Source: UBA10107 sp963835585
GTDB taxonomy: Archaea > Nanobdellota > Nanobdellia > Woesearchaeales > UBA10107
Reading direction: 5' to 3'
Assembly: GCA_963835585.1 (NCBI GenBank)
Contig: CAWIGF010000002.1
Coordinates: 1-55,721, forward strand
Length of the DNA: 55,721 nucleotides
The notes beneath the pieces are model-generated. The model was not told the origin of the DNA, made no database searches, and saw only the letters and a list, made by a program, of their open reading frames with translations. Numbering within the stretch: the stretch's first letter is position 1; each line of letters opens with the position of its first letter. Of this stretch, positions 1 to 7,683 are shown in pieces. The translations under genes were made by a program, and so were the position numbers.

Positions 1-133
1 CCTTAGGTCGTGGTCGTCTACTACTTCGACCATCATGACAACGTGTACGACTGGAAACCATAGACAATTTCCATCAAAAAGTTAGACAATATCACTCTTC
101 GTTGTCTTGAAATAAATTCAAATTACAAGAAAA

Positions 134-409
134 TCAGTCGTTTATGCGATAATATTGAATCTTGACTTTCTCTGTGTTTCGCGCCATGTCAAGTGTTCTG
201 TACGGTTCCCCCCTGAATCTGAACGCATCTGCCTTTGGCGGAGCATTATCCTCGATACTATTTGGACTGTACACAGAAGGCCAGACGATAGTCTCGGTTC
301 CTCCGAGCTGGACGACATTCGCTTTTTCGCCTGTGTCGGCAAAACATAATCCGATTCTGTCTTTAGAAGAAGTAATAACCACCAACTCCCTCAATGTCTT
401 TGTCGCCAT
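134..409 (-). CDS. hypothetical protein, 91 aa
   Basis: Not recognised as any family. The 91-residue protein is soluble, with no signal peptide or membrane segment, and looks like a small mostly-beta domain. The start is supported by a TATA-like box (ttttatttaaattt, about 428-441, minus strand) centred 25 bases before the ATG, which fits a leaderless archaeal transcript. It points the same way as the next two genes, each with its own promoter, so the three are probably not one operon. Confidence 0.6.
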   Translation of the reverse strand: MATKTLRELVVITSSKDRIGLCFADTGEKANVVQLGGTETIVWPSVYSPNSIEDNAPPKADAFRFRGEPYRTLDMARNTEKVKIQYYRIND

Positions 410-453
410 AAAGACTGCATTAGATACCTTTTATTTAAATTTATCTAGAACCT

Positions 454-858
454 TTATTTGCTGGCAATACTATTTTCTGCCATGGCTCTACGATCCAATA
501 ATGTTTTTTTCTGCGCTTCCGCTTCCTGAAGAACTATCCTTTCAATCTTCCCTATTCCCTCTGAATCACCGAACAGCTTGATTCTCGCGAAAACATTCCT
601 TTCATCAGGGTTCTTTTCCCTGCCATATCTTATTTCCCTGAAGCAGTCGTAATATTCCATAAGCACATTGCACGGCTCAAGATAGAATAATGAAAGATCC
701 GGAGCGCCGTCATTCGGGCCTTCGCCGCTGACAGCAAGTATCCTCTGGTTGGTCTGCGGATCCGATATAGAAGTCACCTGCACTTTGTTCTGGCGGAGAG
801 TTTCAAAAACATCGTCCATGTCTATATAGCAGGGCCCTTCATAGATTACTTTTTGCAT
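454..858 (-). CDS. hypothetical protein, 134 aa
   Basis: A soluble protein of unknown function. The C-terminal 40 residues, rich in E, A, Q, K and R, look like a long amphipathic helix. The start codon lies about 25 bases downstream of an A/T box (catatataaaaa, 876-887 on the plus strand, read in minus), so translation is probably leaderless. I see no catalytic motif and would not assign a role from the sequence alone. Confidence 0.6.
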   Translation of the reverse strand: MQKVIYEGPCYIDMDDVFETLRQNKVQVTSISDPQTNQRILAVSGEGPNDGAPDLSLFYLEPCNVLMEYYDCFREIRYGREKNPDERNVFARIKLFGDSEGIGKIERIVLQEAEAQKKTLLDRRAMAENSIASK

Positions 859-980
859 AAATTCCGCTAAATCATCATATATAAAAACTTATCGGAGAAG
901 GGTTGCAAAGACCAAGATGCTAATTATTTCCCTTCGAATAATCTTCAAACATGAAGACTTAAAAAATATCTTCGTTAAAA

Positions 981-1736
981 CTATTCAGCCCTATACCTAG
1001 GTGACTTAAATCCGCGAGTGATGCTGTCGCAACCCATGTCGCTCCTGACTATGAAGAAATCACGACCGGATTTATTTTCATGAAATGTATTGAACATGAC
1101 AAAAGGCATAAAAGGGGGATCTTCCCTGCTGTGTTTACCCCATGTGTATAATTTAATGTCGCGGCTGGATTTTCCGCTTAACGTCTGAAGCGTCCTGACT
1201 ATATCTGATTCATTATCCATTGTGGAAAAAATTGCGCGAAGATAGGAGAGCGCTCCCTTAGACAAGGCTGAGTTCAACCCATCACCATGCAATTCGGGAA
1301 TGTTAGAAACATGCTCGCTTCCATATCTATCCGGCATGAATATCTCGTTGTTGAAATCATGGACAATCTCTCCGGACAAATCTGTGCTTGCGTGTGCGAC
1401 CGCCGAAGAAGTGGCGAACGAATGGCCTGAATTGATATCCCTTCTCAGGCTTGCAATCAATTTAGATCGTCCCGTTTTGGCGATTTTGTACACATCCGGC
1501 GCAGAAATTTGAATTTTGCCAATACCGTTAAGATAAGGTTGCCAATCCTTGGCCCTTTTCTCCATATAGCCTATGTAAGGCTTCACATCGAATCTGTCTA
1601 AAAAAGAAATCGATGAGTCTGACTTCAGGTACTTTAACGCTCCTTGCAACGCCTTGTCCTTTGAAGGGTATGCTCCTGCTTCAACGAGCCTCTCGAGCAA
1701 TTTAGCATCTGACTTGCTTATTTCTACTCTTGGCAT
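981..1736 (-). CDS. protein with N-terminal ribbon-helix-helix-like segment
   Basis: The first 40 residues (MPRVEISKSDAKLLERLVEA and on through YPSKDKALQGALKYLKS) have the pattern of a ribbon-helix-helix DNA-binding domain: a short strand followed by two helices. The remaining 200 residues are unrecognised. A longer start at 1751 exists, but the TATA-like box at 1758-1768 is centred 27 bases before the ATG at 1736, the distance seen for most genes here, so I prefer the 251-residue form. It could be a regulator with a C-terminal effector domain; this is inference. Confidence 0.6.
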   Translation of the reverse strand: MPRVEISKSDAKLLERLVEAGAYPSKDKALQGALKYLKSDSSISFLDRFDVKPYIGYMEKRAKDWQPYLNGIGKIQISAPDVYKIAKTGRSKLIASLRRDINSGHSFATSSAVAHASTDLSGEIVHDFNNEIFMPDRYGSEHVSNIPELHGDGLNSALSKGALSYLRAIFSTMDNESDIVRTLQTLSGKSSRDIKLYTWGKHSREDPPFMPFVMFNTFHENKSGRDFFIVRSDMGCDSITRGFKSPRYRAE

Positions 1737-1895
1737 GTTCCCATGATTCATAGCCTTTATTTAAATATTTCCATGAGAAGGAATTTGGAAGATGAATAGT
1801 GCAGAAAACAATAGTGAATATATCCCAAATATATCGTAGTGTTTAAATACATCAATCACGTCTGGAAATTCAAGGGAATGTGGTGCTAATAAAAC

Positions 1896-2306
1896 ATGTC
1901 GCTATTGCAAAAAATATCGAAACCCGTGAAGGTTGCAGGATTAATGGGTCTTCTTGGACTGTCAATGCTTGGATGCAAATCCAAAGATGCTCCGGCACCA
2001 CCTGCTCCTACGACAGGAACAATCAGGATTGAGTCTTATTGTTTTCCAGATCCTGGCACAATGTCCCTTCAGTTCAATTATGGAGATGTGAAAACTTATA
2101 GCGGAGGAGCTACCTATATATTTTCGGATATTCCTCCCGGCCCATGCGTGGTTACTATGTACATGATGCAGGATGGAGGATGTGATCATAGCATGGGTGC
2201 CGAATGTCATTTCACCGTCAAAGCAGGCAAAACATATGTTGGTGGTTTTGGTGGCGATAATTCTGGCTATAATTGTCCGGGCTTTTCGTGCCCAGAAGAA
2301 AGATAA
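1896..2306 (+). CDS. small lipoprotein
   Basis: A 136-residue exported lipoprotein. It starts with a basic stretch, a hydrophobic segment (VAGLMGLLGLSML) and a lipobox-like LSMLGC with the candidate lipidated cysteine at residue 27. A proline/alanine linker follows, then a small Cys-rich beta-type domain (six cysteines after the lipobox) that may be disulfide-bonded. A GGTG Shine-Dalgarno-like stretch lies before the ATG and a TATA-like box at about 1838-1850. Its last 30 codons are duplicated at 6142-6232. Function unknown. Confidence 0.7.
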   Translation: MSLLQKISKPVKVAGLMGLLGLSMLGCKSKDAPAPPAPTTGTIRIESYCFPDPGTMSLQFNYGDVKTYSGGATYIFSDIPPGPCVVTMYMMQDGGCDHSMGAECHFTVKAGKTYVGGFGGDNSGYNCPGFSCPEER

Positions 2307-2308
2307 TT
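2216..2308 (+). repeat. parent copy of duplicated lipoprotein 3' end
   Basis: About 90 bases at the end of the lipoprotein gene, encoding VKAGKTYVGGFGGDNSGYNC and on to the stop, recur with few differences at 6142-6232. See that entry. Confidence 0.85.
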
Positions 2309-2360
2309 AAAGAAACGGACTTGGGAGATGGATCAAAATATTTTTACGTGGTTCTAGAAT

Positions 2361-2789
2361 TCAACCCGCAACAAAGTGCGGCTTGTATCTTTTCTTGTTT
2401 GTTTCCTTCAACAATCTATCGGCAAGACTGTGCATATCGGCAGCCCTGTCCATGATCGGTCTCTTATAACTGATTGCGTTTTCCAACTCATCCTTTTTTA
2501 TCGGGATTGTCTTCTTGTTCTTCTCAATTGAGTAAACGAATATTGAATACAGCAGTCTGCATGCCCCGGTCTCATCCTGGAACCCCCAGTAGCTGCCCTC
2601 GTCAAGAAGAGTCTTCGGAGTTTCCGATGTTCCGCAGACATTCGCGCATAATTTTCCAGCTTCAGAAAGCCTTTTCTCCATAGTTCCGGTCTTTAGATTA
2701 TCTTTCGGTACGTTGTATAGTTTACACTGATCGGCTGTTCTCTTAAGAAGTTGTTCCAGCGCCTCGTTAAATTGCATTTCATTCCACAA
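2361..2789 (-). CDS. hypothetical protein, 142 aa
   Basis: A soluble, mostly helical 142-residue protein with several cysteines (C22, C48, C52, C77). No family recognised. It converges on the lipoprotein gene and diverges from the MBL-fold gene. A TATA-like box for this strand is weaker than for its neighbours (cccttatttaaaag, about 2796-2809). Confidence 0.55.
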   Translation of the reverse strand: MWNEMQFNEALEQLLKRTADQCKLYNVPKDNLKTGTMEKRLSEAGKLCANVCGTSETPKTLLDEGSYWGFQDETGACRLLYSIFVYSIEKNKKTIPIKKDELENAISYKRPIMDRAADMHSLADRLLKETNKKRYKPHFVAG

Positions 2790-2882
2790 ACTTGCCCCTT
2801 ATTTAAAAGTTGCGTTTGAGCGTTAAATTCGTAGTCGACTATCGCTGAAAACATTTATAAACTTTTAAAATGATTTTAATTC

Positions 2883-3473
2883 GTGGCAGAGATAAAGGTA
2901 TTGATTGAAGGGTATGCAAGAAAAGAGGATGACAGTGAGTTCGCTTCATGCAGCACGACGTTGATTAAGGAAAAGGAATTGAACATAATAGTCGATCCTG
3001 GAATGAACAGGAAGATGCTCTTAGATGCTTTGAAGAAAGAGAAACTGTCAGCTTCTGACGTCGATTACGTAGTCCTTACTCATTATCATCTTGACCATTC
3101 TCTTCTTACTGGTATTTTCGAGAACGCGAAAATAATAGATAACGAGTGCGTCTACTCATGGGACGGGAAGATAGAAAATCATGACGGAAAAATTCCAGGA
3201 ACAAAGATAGAGATAATAAAAACTCCGGGGCATGACATGTTCCACTGCTCGGTGTTGGTCGATACGCAAAAATTAGGAAAGGTTGCGATAGTTGGAGATG
3301 TATTCTGGTGGCCTGACGAGGATGAGCAGAAGACGGACATGGAAAATCTTATGAATCACGAAGACCCTTATGTGAAGAACAGGGAGCAGCTGTCTGAAAG
3401 CAGGAAGAAGGTCCTGGATTTTGCCGATTACATAATTCCAGGCCATGGAAAGATGTTCAAGGTCAGGAAATAA
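2883..3473 (+). CDS. MBL-fold metallo-hydrolase
   Basis: A metallo-beta-lactamase-fold hydrolase of 196 residues. The diagnostic metal-binding motif is THYHLDHS at residues 62-69. Later ligands are visible as the His in TPGHDMFH, the Asp in VGDVFWWP and the His in IPGHGK near the C-terminus. This order resembles short MBLAC1/glyoxalase-II-like hydrolases; the substrate cannot be told. The start is GTG at 2883, about 27 bases after a TATA-like box (catttataaac), so it is probably leaderless. The next gene starts 4 bases after the stop, so the two are probably co-transcribed. Confidence 0.85.
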   Translation: MAEIKVLIEGYARKEDDSEFASCSTTLIKEKELNIIVDPGMNRKMLLDALKKEKLSASDVDYVVLTHYHLDHSLLTGIFENAKIIDNECVYSWDGKIENHDGKIPGTKIEIIKTPGHDMFHCSVLVDTQKLGKVAIVGDVFWWPDEDEQKTDMENLMNHEDPYVKNREQLSESRKKVLDFADYIIPGHGKMFKVRK

Positions 3474-3477
3474 TAAT

Positions 3478-3945
3478 ATGATAAAGATAAAAGAATTGAA
3501 GGAACTTGTATGCAACATAGTCGAGAGGACTTGCGAGCTCAAGGACAAGCATACGGATGAAAAATCCATTCCCGTGCATTACGTGGCTATTTTCACGCAT
3601 ACGCAAAAGGAATACGATGAACTTGTAAGCTTGGCAGGGAAAATAGGATCAGTACTTAAGACAACTCCTACCGGGCCTCTTTTCAAAATAGAACAGATAG
3701 ATACTGTTGCTGGTCATCTAAAAATTTTGAAGATAAGGATTCCTGATATCACACGTCCTGAACGCGGAGACGCTGATTATGCTGTGAGAGATTACAATTC
3801 TTTCAAGACGAAATATCTTCTTAGGCCTGGATTCAGGCTGATAACGCGAGACAAATTCGAGATGATTGAGCTGATGGACAGTTCTTTTGATGTCCGCGTC
3901 TATTTCTCGAACCCTCCTGTGGAAAAGCAATACGGATTGTCGTAA
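3478..3945 (+). CDS. conserved hypothetical protein downstream of MBL hydrolase
   Basis: A 155-residue soluble protein. I chose the ATG at 3478 over the upstream in-frame start inside the MBL gene, because it gives a 4-base intergenic gap and a normal N-terminus (MIKIKELKELV). The C-terminal half is rich in conserved-looking motifs (RPERGDADYAV, LRPGFRLI, VRVYFSNPP), which suggests a real domain, but I cannot name it. Coupling to the MBL hydrolase suggests a shared pathway. Confidence 0.65.
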   Translation: MIKIKELKELVCNIVERTCELKDKHTDEKSIPVHYVAIFTHTQKEYDELVSLAGKIGSVLKTTPTGPLFKIEQIDTVAGHLKILKIRIPDITRPERGDADYAVRDYNSFKTKYLLRPGFRLITRDKFEMIELMDSSFDVRVYFSNPPVEKQYGLS

Positions 3946-3979
3946 TAATATGTTGTTAAGGTTGTGTGAACTGTCTTCG

Positions 3980-4534
3980 TTATGATTTCCACGAGAATAT
4001 TCGCAGAAGATTGGAAAAATAGCCTGCAATGGGTTTGTTCTCTTCTGCAACGATTTTTCTTTCCTCGCTAAACTTCAATGAGATAAAATAATATTTTTTG
4101 TTATCCTCGTCTATATGTTGTTCCGAAAATTTGAACCCTAATTTCCTGCACATGGCAATGCTCGGCTTATTATTTGCAAAAACTGATGTGGACAAGAATT
4201 TTTTCCCTTTTCTTGCAACTTCGACTTGTGCCTCCAGTAATTTCGTGCCAATGCCTTGGTTCCTGAACTCCGGCTCTACATATATCAGATCTAAGTCAAG
4301 GGAAGAAGCACAATTTAGCCAACTGATGGAATAACCAACAGGACGATTATCTTGCCTTGCAAGATAAATTATCCTATGTTCATCCTCTGACCACCTGCTA
4401 GAATAATGTTTTGCCCAGTACATAGGATCACTACGCTCGACTTCTTTGCGCTCGCCTAGGCATAACTTAAGAAGATCATCATAGTCTTTTTTGTTCATCG
4501 GGGCCGTTTTTGCCAATTCGATTTCGAGTGTCAT
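3980..4534 (-). CDS. GNAT-family N-acetyltransferase
   Basis: A predicted acetyltransferase of the GNAT fold, transferring acetyl from acetyl-CoA to an unknown amine. The acetyl-CoA-binding motif A is clear: LIYVEPEFRNQGIGTKLL (R-N-Q-G-I-G), followed by FANNKPSIAMCRKLGFKF, the usual 'N..a..ly.k.GF' motif B. The ATG at 4534 is preferred to the upstream TTG. The C-terminal 30 residues extend beyond the fold and are basic/hydrophobic. Confidence 0.85.
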   Translation of the reverse strand: MTLEIELAKTAPMNKKDYDDLLKLCLGERKEVERSDPMYWAKHYSSRWSEDEHRIIYLARQDNRPVGYSISWLNCASSLDLDLIYVEPEFRNQGIGTKLLEAQVEVARKGKKFLSTSVFANNKPSIAMCRKLGFKFSEQHIDEDNKKYYFISLKFSEERKIVAEENKPIAGYFSNLLRIFSWKS

Positions 4535-4633
4535 TTCAGGTTTTGCAAACAGCAACTGATATAAAAATATTCCTACTTAATAGTTATAAATGATATTTAA
4601 GAAATCTCCTTCAGTTTCTCTAAAATCCAGAAC

Positions 4634-5911
4634 TTAACTTCGCAATGTCAATTCATACAAATTATGATCATTCGATCCTATGTAGACTGTTCCGTTCGAG
4701 ACCACGGGAGAAGATTCGAGTTCGTCTTTAGTTACAAAACGCGCGATCTCATTCAGGTTCGTGGCATTTAGGGCGTATAAGTTATGGTCCAATGAACCGA
4801 TGTAGACTATTCCATTTGAAACTGCCGGAGAGTCGCTTATGTAATTGTCCGTGTTAAAGCTGGAGATAAGAGCCAGGTTTGTCGCGTTTAGTGCGTAGAT
4901 TGAACCGTCGTTCGAACCTATGTAGACTATGCCATTGTAGACTGCAGGGGAAGAATAAATTTGATTGAGTATATCCAGGTTGTTCGTTTTAAATTTGGCG
5001 ATATCATTCAGGTTTGTCGCGTTTAGTGCATAGACAAATCCATCGAAAGAACCAACATAAACCATGCCGTTTGAGACTGCGGGAGACGAATAGATCTGCT
5101 TTCCCGTTGTAAAACTCGCAATTTCATCCAAATTAGTGGCGTTGAGAGCGTATACATCATGATCGCCTGATCCTATGTAAAGCATGCCGTTTGATATGGT
5201 CGGCGTCGAATAAACACAGGAACCTGTTTTATATGAATGAAGTATCTGCGAAATATTGGTGGCATTCAACATATACACATTATCATCAACTGAACCTATA
5301 TAGATTACTTTGTTGTAAATCATGGGTGAGGAATATGAACCCAGATGCAGAGTAGTGATGTTCTGTATTTCTTCCAGGTTCGTGGCGTTGAGAGCGATGA
5401 AATAAGGATTTCCAGTGCTATAGAGATCGCCAAAATACATGATGTCGTTTGAGACTGCGGGAGATGTCAGGATCTCATAGGAGTCATTGATGCCTGTCCC
5501 GAGGGAGAAATTGGCAATCAGACCAAGATTTGTCGCGTTGAACATGTACATAACGCCGTTGTTCGCTCCCATGTAAACAAAGCCGTTGACTACCGCAGGG
5601 GAATCAAAAATGTAATCGGTGTCCATGTATGTTGAATTCCCTACTGAGAAATTCGCTATCCGGGTAAAATTATGGTTTATTTTGTATGCCCCGTTAACTG
5701 CACCAGTGTGTGCTAAATCGTGACGGAACATGGGCCAGTCGCCTGCATTGGGATATTTCGTGCTGAAAATATTCTCTTTAAATTCGATTATTTGTTTCTG
5801 AATGTTGATTGGTTGCGAATTACTGACTAACTCAAAAATTACAACCAAAATGAGAACCAGAAAAATTATTATAAGTGTTATGTGATGATGATATTTTGGT
5901 TTTTTGACCAT
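4634..5911 (-). CDS. membrane-anchored PQQ-like beta-propeller protein
   Basis: A 425-residue surface protein. Residues about 10-30 form one transmembrane helix (ITLIIIFLVLILVVIFEL), leaving the rest outside. From residue 60 it is built of about eight repeats of roughly 40 residues with the core 'SSPAVSNGMVYVGS.DG.VYALNATNL', typical of PQQ/quinoprotein-alcohol-dehydrogenase-like propellers (BamB-like). No PQQ-dehydrogenase catalytic motif is evident, so a binding or scaffold role is more likely. Nearly every repeat ends in NATNL, which includes an N-glycosylation sequon. A TATA-like box lies 28 bases before the ATG. Confidence 0.85.
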   Translation of the reverse strand: MVKKPKYHHHITLIIIFLVLILVVIFELVSNSQPINIQKQIIEFKENIFSTKYPNAGDWPMFRHDLAHTGAVNGAYKINHNFTRIANFSVGNSTYMDTDYIFDSPAVVNGFVYMGANNGVMYMFNATNLGLIANFSLGTGINDSYEILTSPAVSNDIMYFGDLYSTGNPYFIALNATNLEEIQNITTLHLGSYSSPMIYNKVIYIGSVDDNVYMLNATNISQILHSYKTGSCVYSTPTISNGMLYIGSGDHDVYALNATNLDEIASFTTGKQIYSSPAVSNGMVYVGSFDGFVYALNATNLNDIAKFKTNNLDILNQIYSSPAVYNGIVYIGSNDGSIYALNATNLALISSFNTDNYISDSPAVSNGIVYIGSLDHNLYALNATNLNEIARFVTKDELESSPVVSNGTVYIGSNDHNLYELTLRS

Positions 5912-5949
5912 AGCACGTCCAATAATTCATATCCTTTTAAACATTATCT

Positions 5950-6153
5950 TCATTTTACCAGTTCTTTCAGTTTCTCAACGATCCAAATCATCGCTTCCGT
6001 GTCCAATGCACAATAAGTTTCCAAATCTTTCCTTATTTTTTCAATCTCTTCTTTCTTCATTATTCCTAAAGTAGTCTGGTAATACAGTGTGCTAGCATCC
6101 CCTCCGTTCCCAATTTCAAGTTCAGAATAATCTTTTCCGGTCAAAGCGGGCAA
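5950..6153 (-). pseudogene. C-terminal remnant of a DUF2779 protein
   Basis: Reads as the last 67 residues of a DUF2779-family protein: LPALTGKDYSELEIGNGGDAS followed by ETYCALDTEAMIWIVEKLKE, the characteristic tail of this RNase-H/exonuclease-like family. Full-length members are several hundred residues; here everything before LPALTG is gone. The apparent start is a TTG inside the family's conserved region, so this is a fragment, not a gene. The upstream breakpoint runs directly into the duplicated lipoprotein fragment. Confidence 0.8.
5955..6000 (-). repeat. DUF2779 3'-end repeat, copy 1
   Basis: Encodes TEAMIWIVEKLKELVK-stop. Similar sequence, encoding TEAMILIIEKLKDITK-stop and GSWILITEKLKDIVN-stop, recurs at 20006-20052 and 6241-6285, in the same orientation. 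Confidence 0.75.
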
Positions 6154-6232
6154 AACATATGTTGGTAGTTTTGGTGGCGATAATTCGGGCTATAATTGTC
6201 CAGGCTTTTCGTGCCCGGAAGAAATATAATAG
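6142..6232 (+). pseudogene. duplicated 3' fragment of the lipoprotein gene
   Basis: About 90 bases nearly identical to 2216-2308, encoding VKAGKTYVGSFGGDNSGYNC and on to the same end (GFSCPEE) with a stop. No lipoprotein start or signal peptide is attached. The fragment joins the DUF2779 remnant on the opposite strand across a shared 12-base stretch (gtcaaagcgggc) that fits both sequences, so recombination through short homology is likely. Confidence 0.85.
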
Positions 6233-6240
6233 AACTTAAT

Positions 6241-6285
6241 TTACAATATCTTTCAATTTCTCAGTTATTAAAATCCAGCTTCCAG
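6241..6285 (-). repeat. DUF2779 3'-end repeat, copy 2 (left edge of island)
   Basis: Bases 6246-6275 match 20012-20041 at 28 of 30 positions, and the similarity runs on into 'gcttcc'. The stop codon of the coiled-coil gene (TAA at 6268-6270) lies inside this repeat but in a different frame from the DUF2779 remnant. Confidence 0.75.
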
Positions 6286-7683
6286 TACATACAGCTTCTC
6301 CCTCATCCTCTGCAGCGTTTCCGTGGCAATCTCCCTTGGCATGGTGCCGTGGCATATGTTGTCTGCCAATATTCCTTTCTTCATTGATTGTTCTATCAGG
6401 TTTGTTATATTCGAAAGACTTCGATAATTCTGCTGCGTCGGTCTTATCGCGTCATGACATGCGATCTCCCCAGCTGTCCTTAATCTGTTCTCCCACGAGC
6501 TGTCTGACAGCATGCTTCCGAGAAGGACGGATCTCATCACCTTGAACACCTCGTCAGGCGTCTCGATGCTCTTCATGCCAGATATCAATGGGTCATTATC
6601 GTCGTTGCATGCAGCTATCACCACAGGACTCTTCGCGTCTATCTCATGGCGTTTCGCAAGATATTGCCTTTCATCTTTTTTATCTTCGAGATCATACCTT
6701 GCTTTCTCCGTCTCGATGCGCATCCTCTCTATATCCAGTTCCTTTACATCTCTCTCATGTCTCATGTGCACGCGTTCATCTAATCTTTTCTTTATTTTCA
6801 TGAGTCTTTCCCTTCTTTCGTCATCGGAACGTATCAATTGCTGTCCATCATCATACGCCGAGTCATATTCCCTAAGTGTGTTTTTCAGGAATTCGCTGGT
6901 GTTCATCCAGTATGTCTTTTCTGTGCTTCGCAACGAGGCAAGATCTTTCCGGGAGATGTATTTGTTCAGTCTCGCTATCTCAGCTTTCATTTTCTCTTTC
7001 ATGTTCACTATCCACTTGTGTTTGCCGATGTATTTTGCGAGTGTTTCTTTGAAATTATCGGAAATAGGATCTGTAAGTTTGCTGAGGACCTTGTCCTTCC
7101 CTGCTGTTCTAATGTATTTTTTTTCCAGCTCAACGAGCTTTCGATAAGTATTTGTTATATCCTCCTGGGTTTCATACATCGCGTAATTGCATTTGCCCAC
7201 CAATTCACCTATCTCAGAGCCGAGATTGTCCAATGATTCCTTTATGGCAAGATACCTGGATGGAGCATCCGTTATGAAATATTCGATGAAATCTTTCTTG
7301 ACTGATTTTGACGCCCTGTATGAGCGTGCCATATCATCTAGATTTTCCAGCTCTTCGATTGTTTGGTGTGCTCCGTTGTGCTTTGCGTATTCGGAGCCGA
7401 ACTTATTTTTAAGCTTCTTTCTTGAATCGATTATTTTTTTCCTTATGCTGCTTTCCTCTGACTTGAAATTAGATGATAGGTGCTTTGCGTATTCCCTCTC
7501 ATCCTTCGGGAATGATGATATTTTTTTGCAGATATTTTTTCCCCTTGACGCGTCCTTTAAGTATGCATCAATGCTTTCCGCAGGAAATATCCCCTTTGAA
7601 ACGCTAGAGGAAATTTTCCTGAAATCGTCAAGGACGGATTCAAGATTTCTTACAGCAATCAATCTGTATATATCATCCATCAT
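6268..7683 (-). CDS. coiled-coil protein, last gene of the AAA+/HNH gene set
   Basis: A 471-residue charged, highly helical protein with no signal peptide or membrane segment. Residues about 180-345 are dense in E, K, R and L heptads and probably form coiled coils. No known family recognised. It overlaps the upstream ATPase-HNH gene by 11 bases, so the two are translationally coupled. Two adjacent ATGs can start it (MMDD). The final residues (VLEAGF) and stop come from the DUF2779-derived repeat, so the natural C-terminus may have been altered. Probably a structural partner of the ATPases upstream; inference from the operon only. Confidence 0.75.
   Translation of the reverse strand: MMDDIYRLIAVRNLESVLDDFRKISSSVSKGIFPAESIDAYLKDASRGKNICKKISSFPKDEREYAKHLSSNFKSEESSIRKKIIDSRKKLKNKFGSEYAKHNGAHQTIEELENLDDMARSYRASKSVKKDFIEYFITDAPSRYLAIKESLDNLGSEIGELVGKCNYAMYETQEDITNTYRKLVELEKKYIRTAGKDKVLSKLTDPISDNFKETLAKYIGKHKWIVNMKEKMKAEIARLNKYISRKDLASLRSTEKTYWMNTSEFLKNTLREYDSAYDDGQQLIRSDDERRERLMKIKKRLDERVHMRHERDVKELDIERMRIETEKARYDLEDKKDERQYLAKRHEIDAKSPVVIAACNDDNDPLISGMKSIETPDEVFKVMRSVLLGSMLSDSSWENRLRTAGEIACHDAIRPTQQNYRSLSNITNLIEQSMKKGILADNICHGTMPREIATETLQRMREKLYVLEAGF

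Noticed and set aside
7..63. Short plus-strand frame ending VYYFDHHDNVYDWKP at the left edge
   Set aside because: A stop codon (bases 4-6) directly precedes it in frame; it may be the tail of a gene with an error, but there is too little to support a call.
2273..2455. Open frame starting MSGLFVPRRK, with a similar one at 6196
   Set aside because: These are out-of-frame readings of the duplicated lipoprotein end; the duplication explains their similarity.
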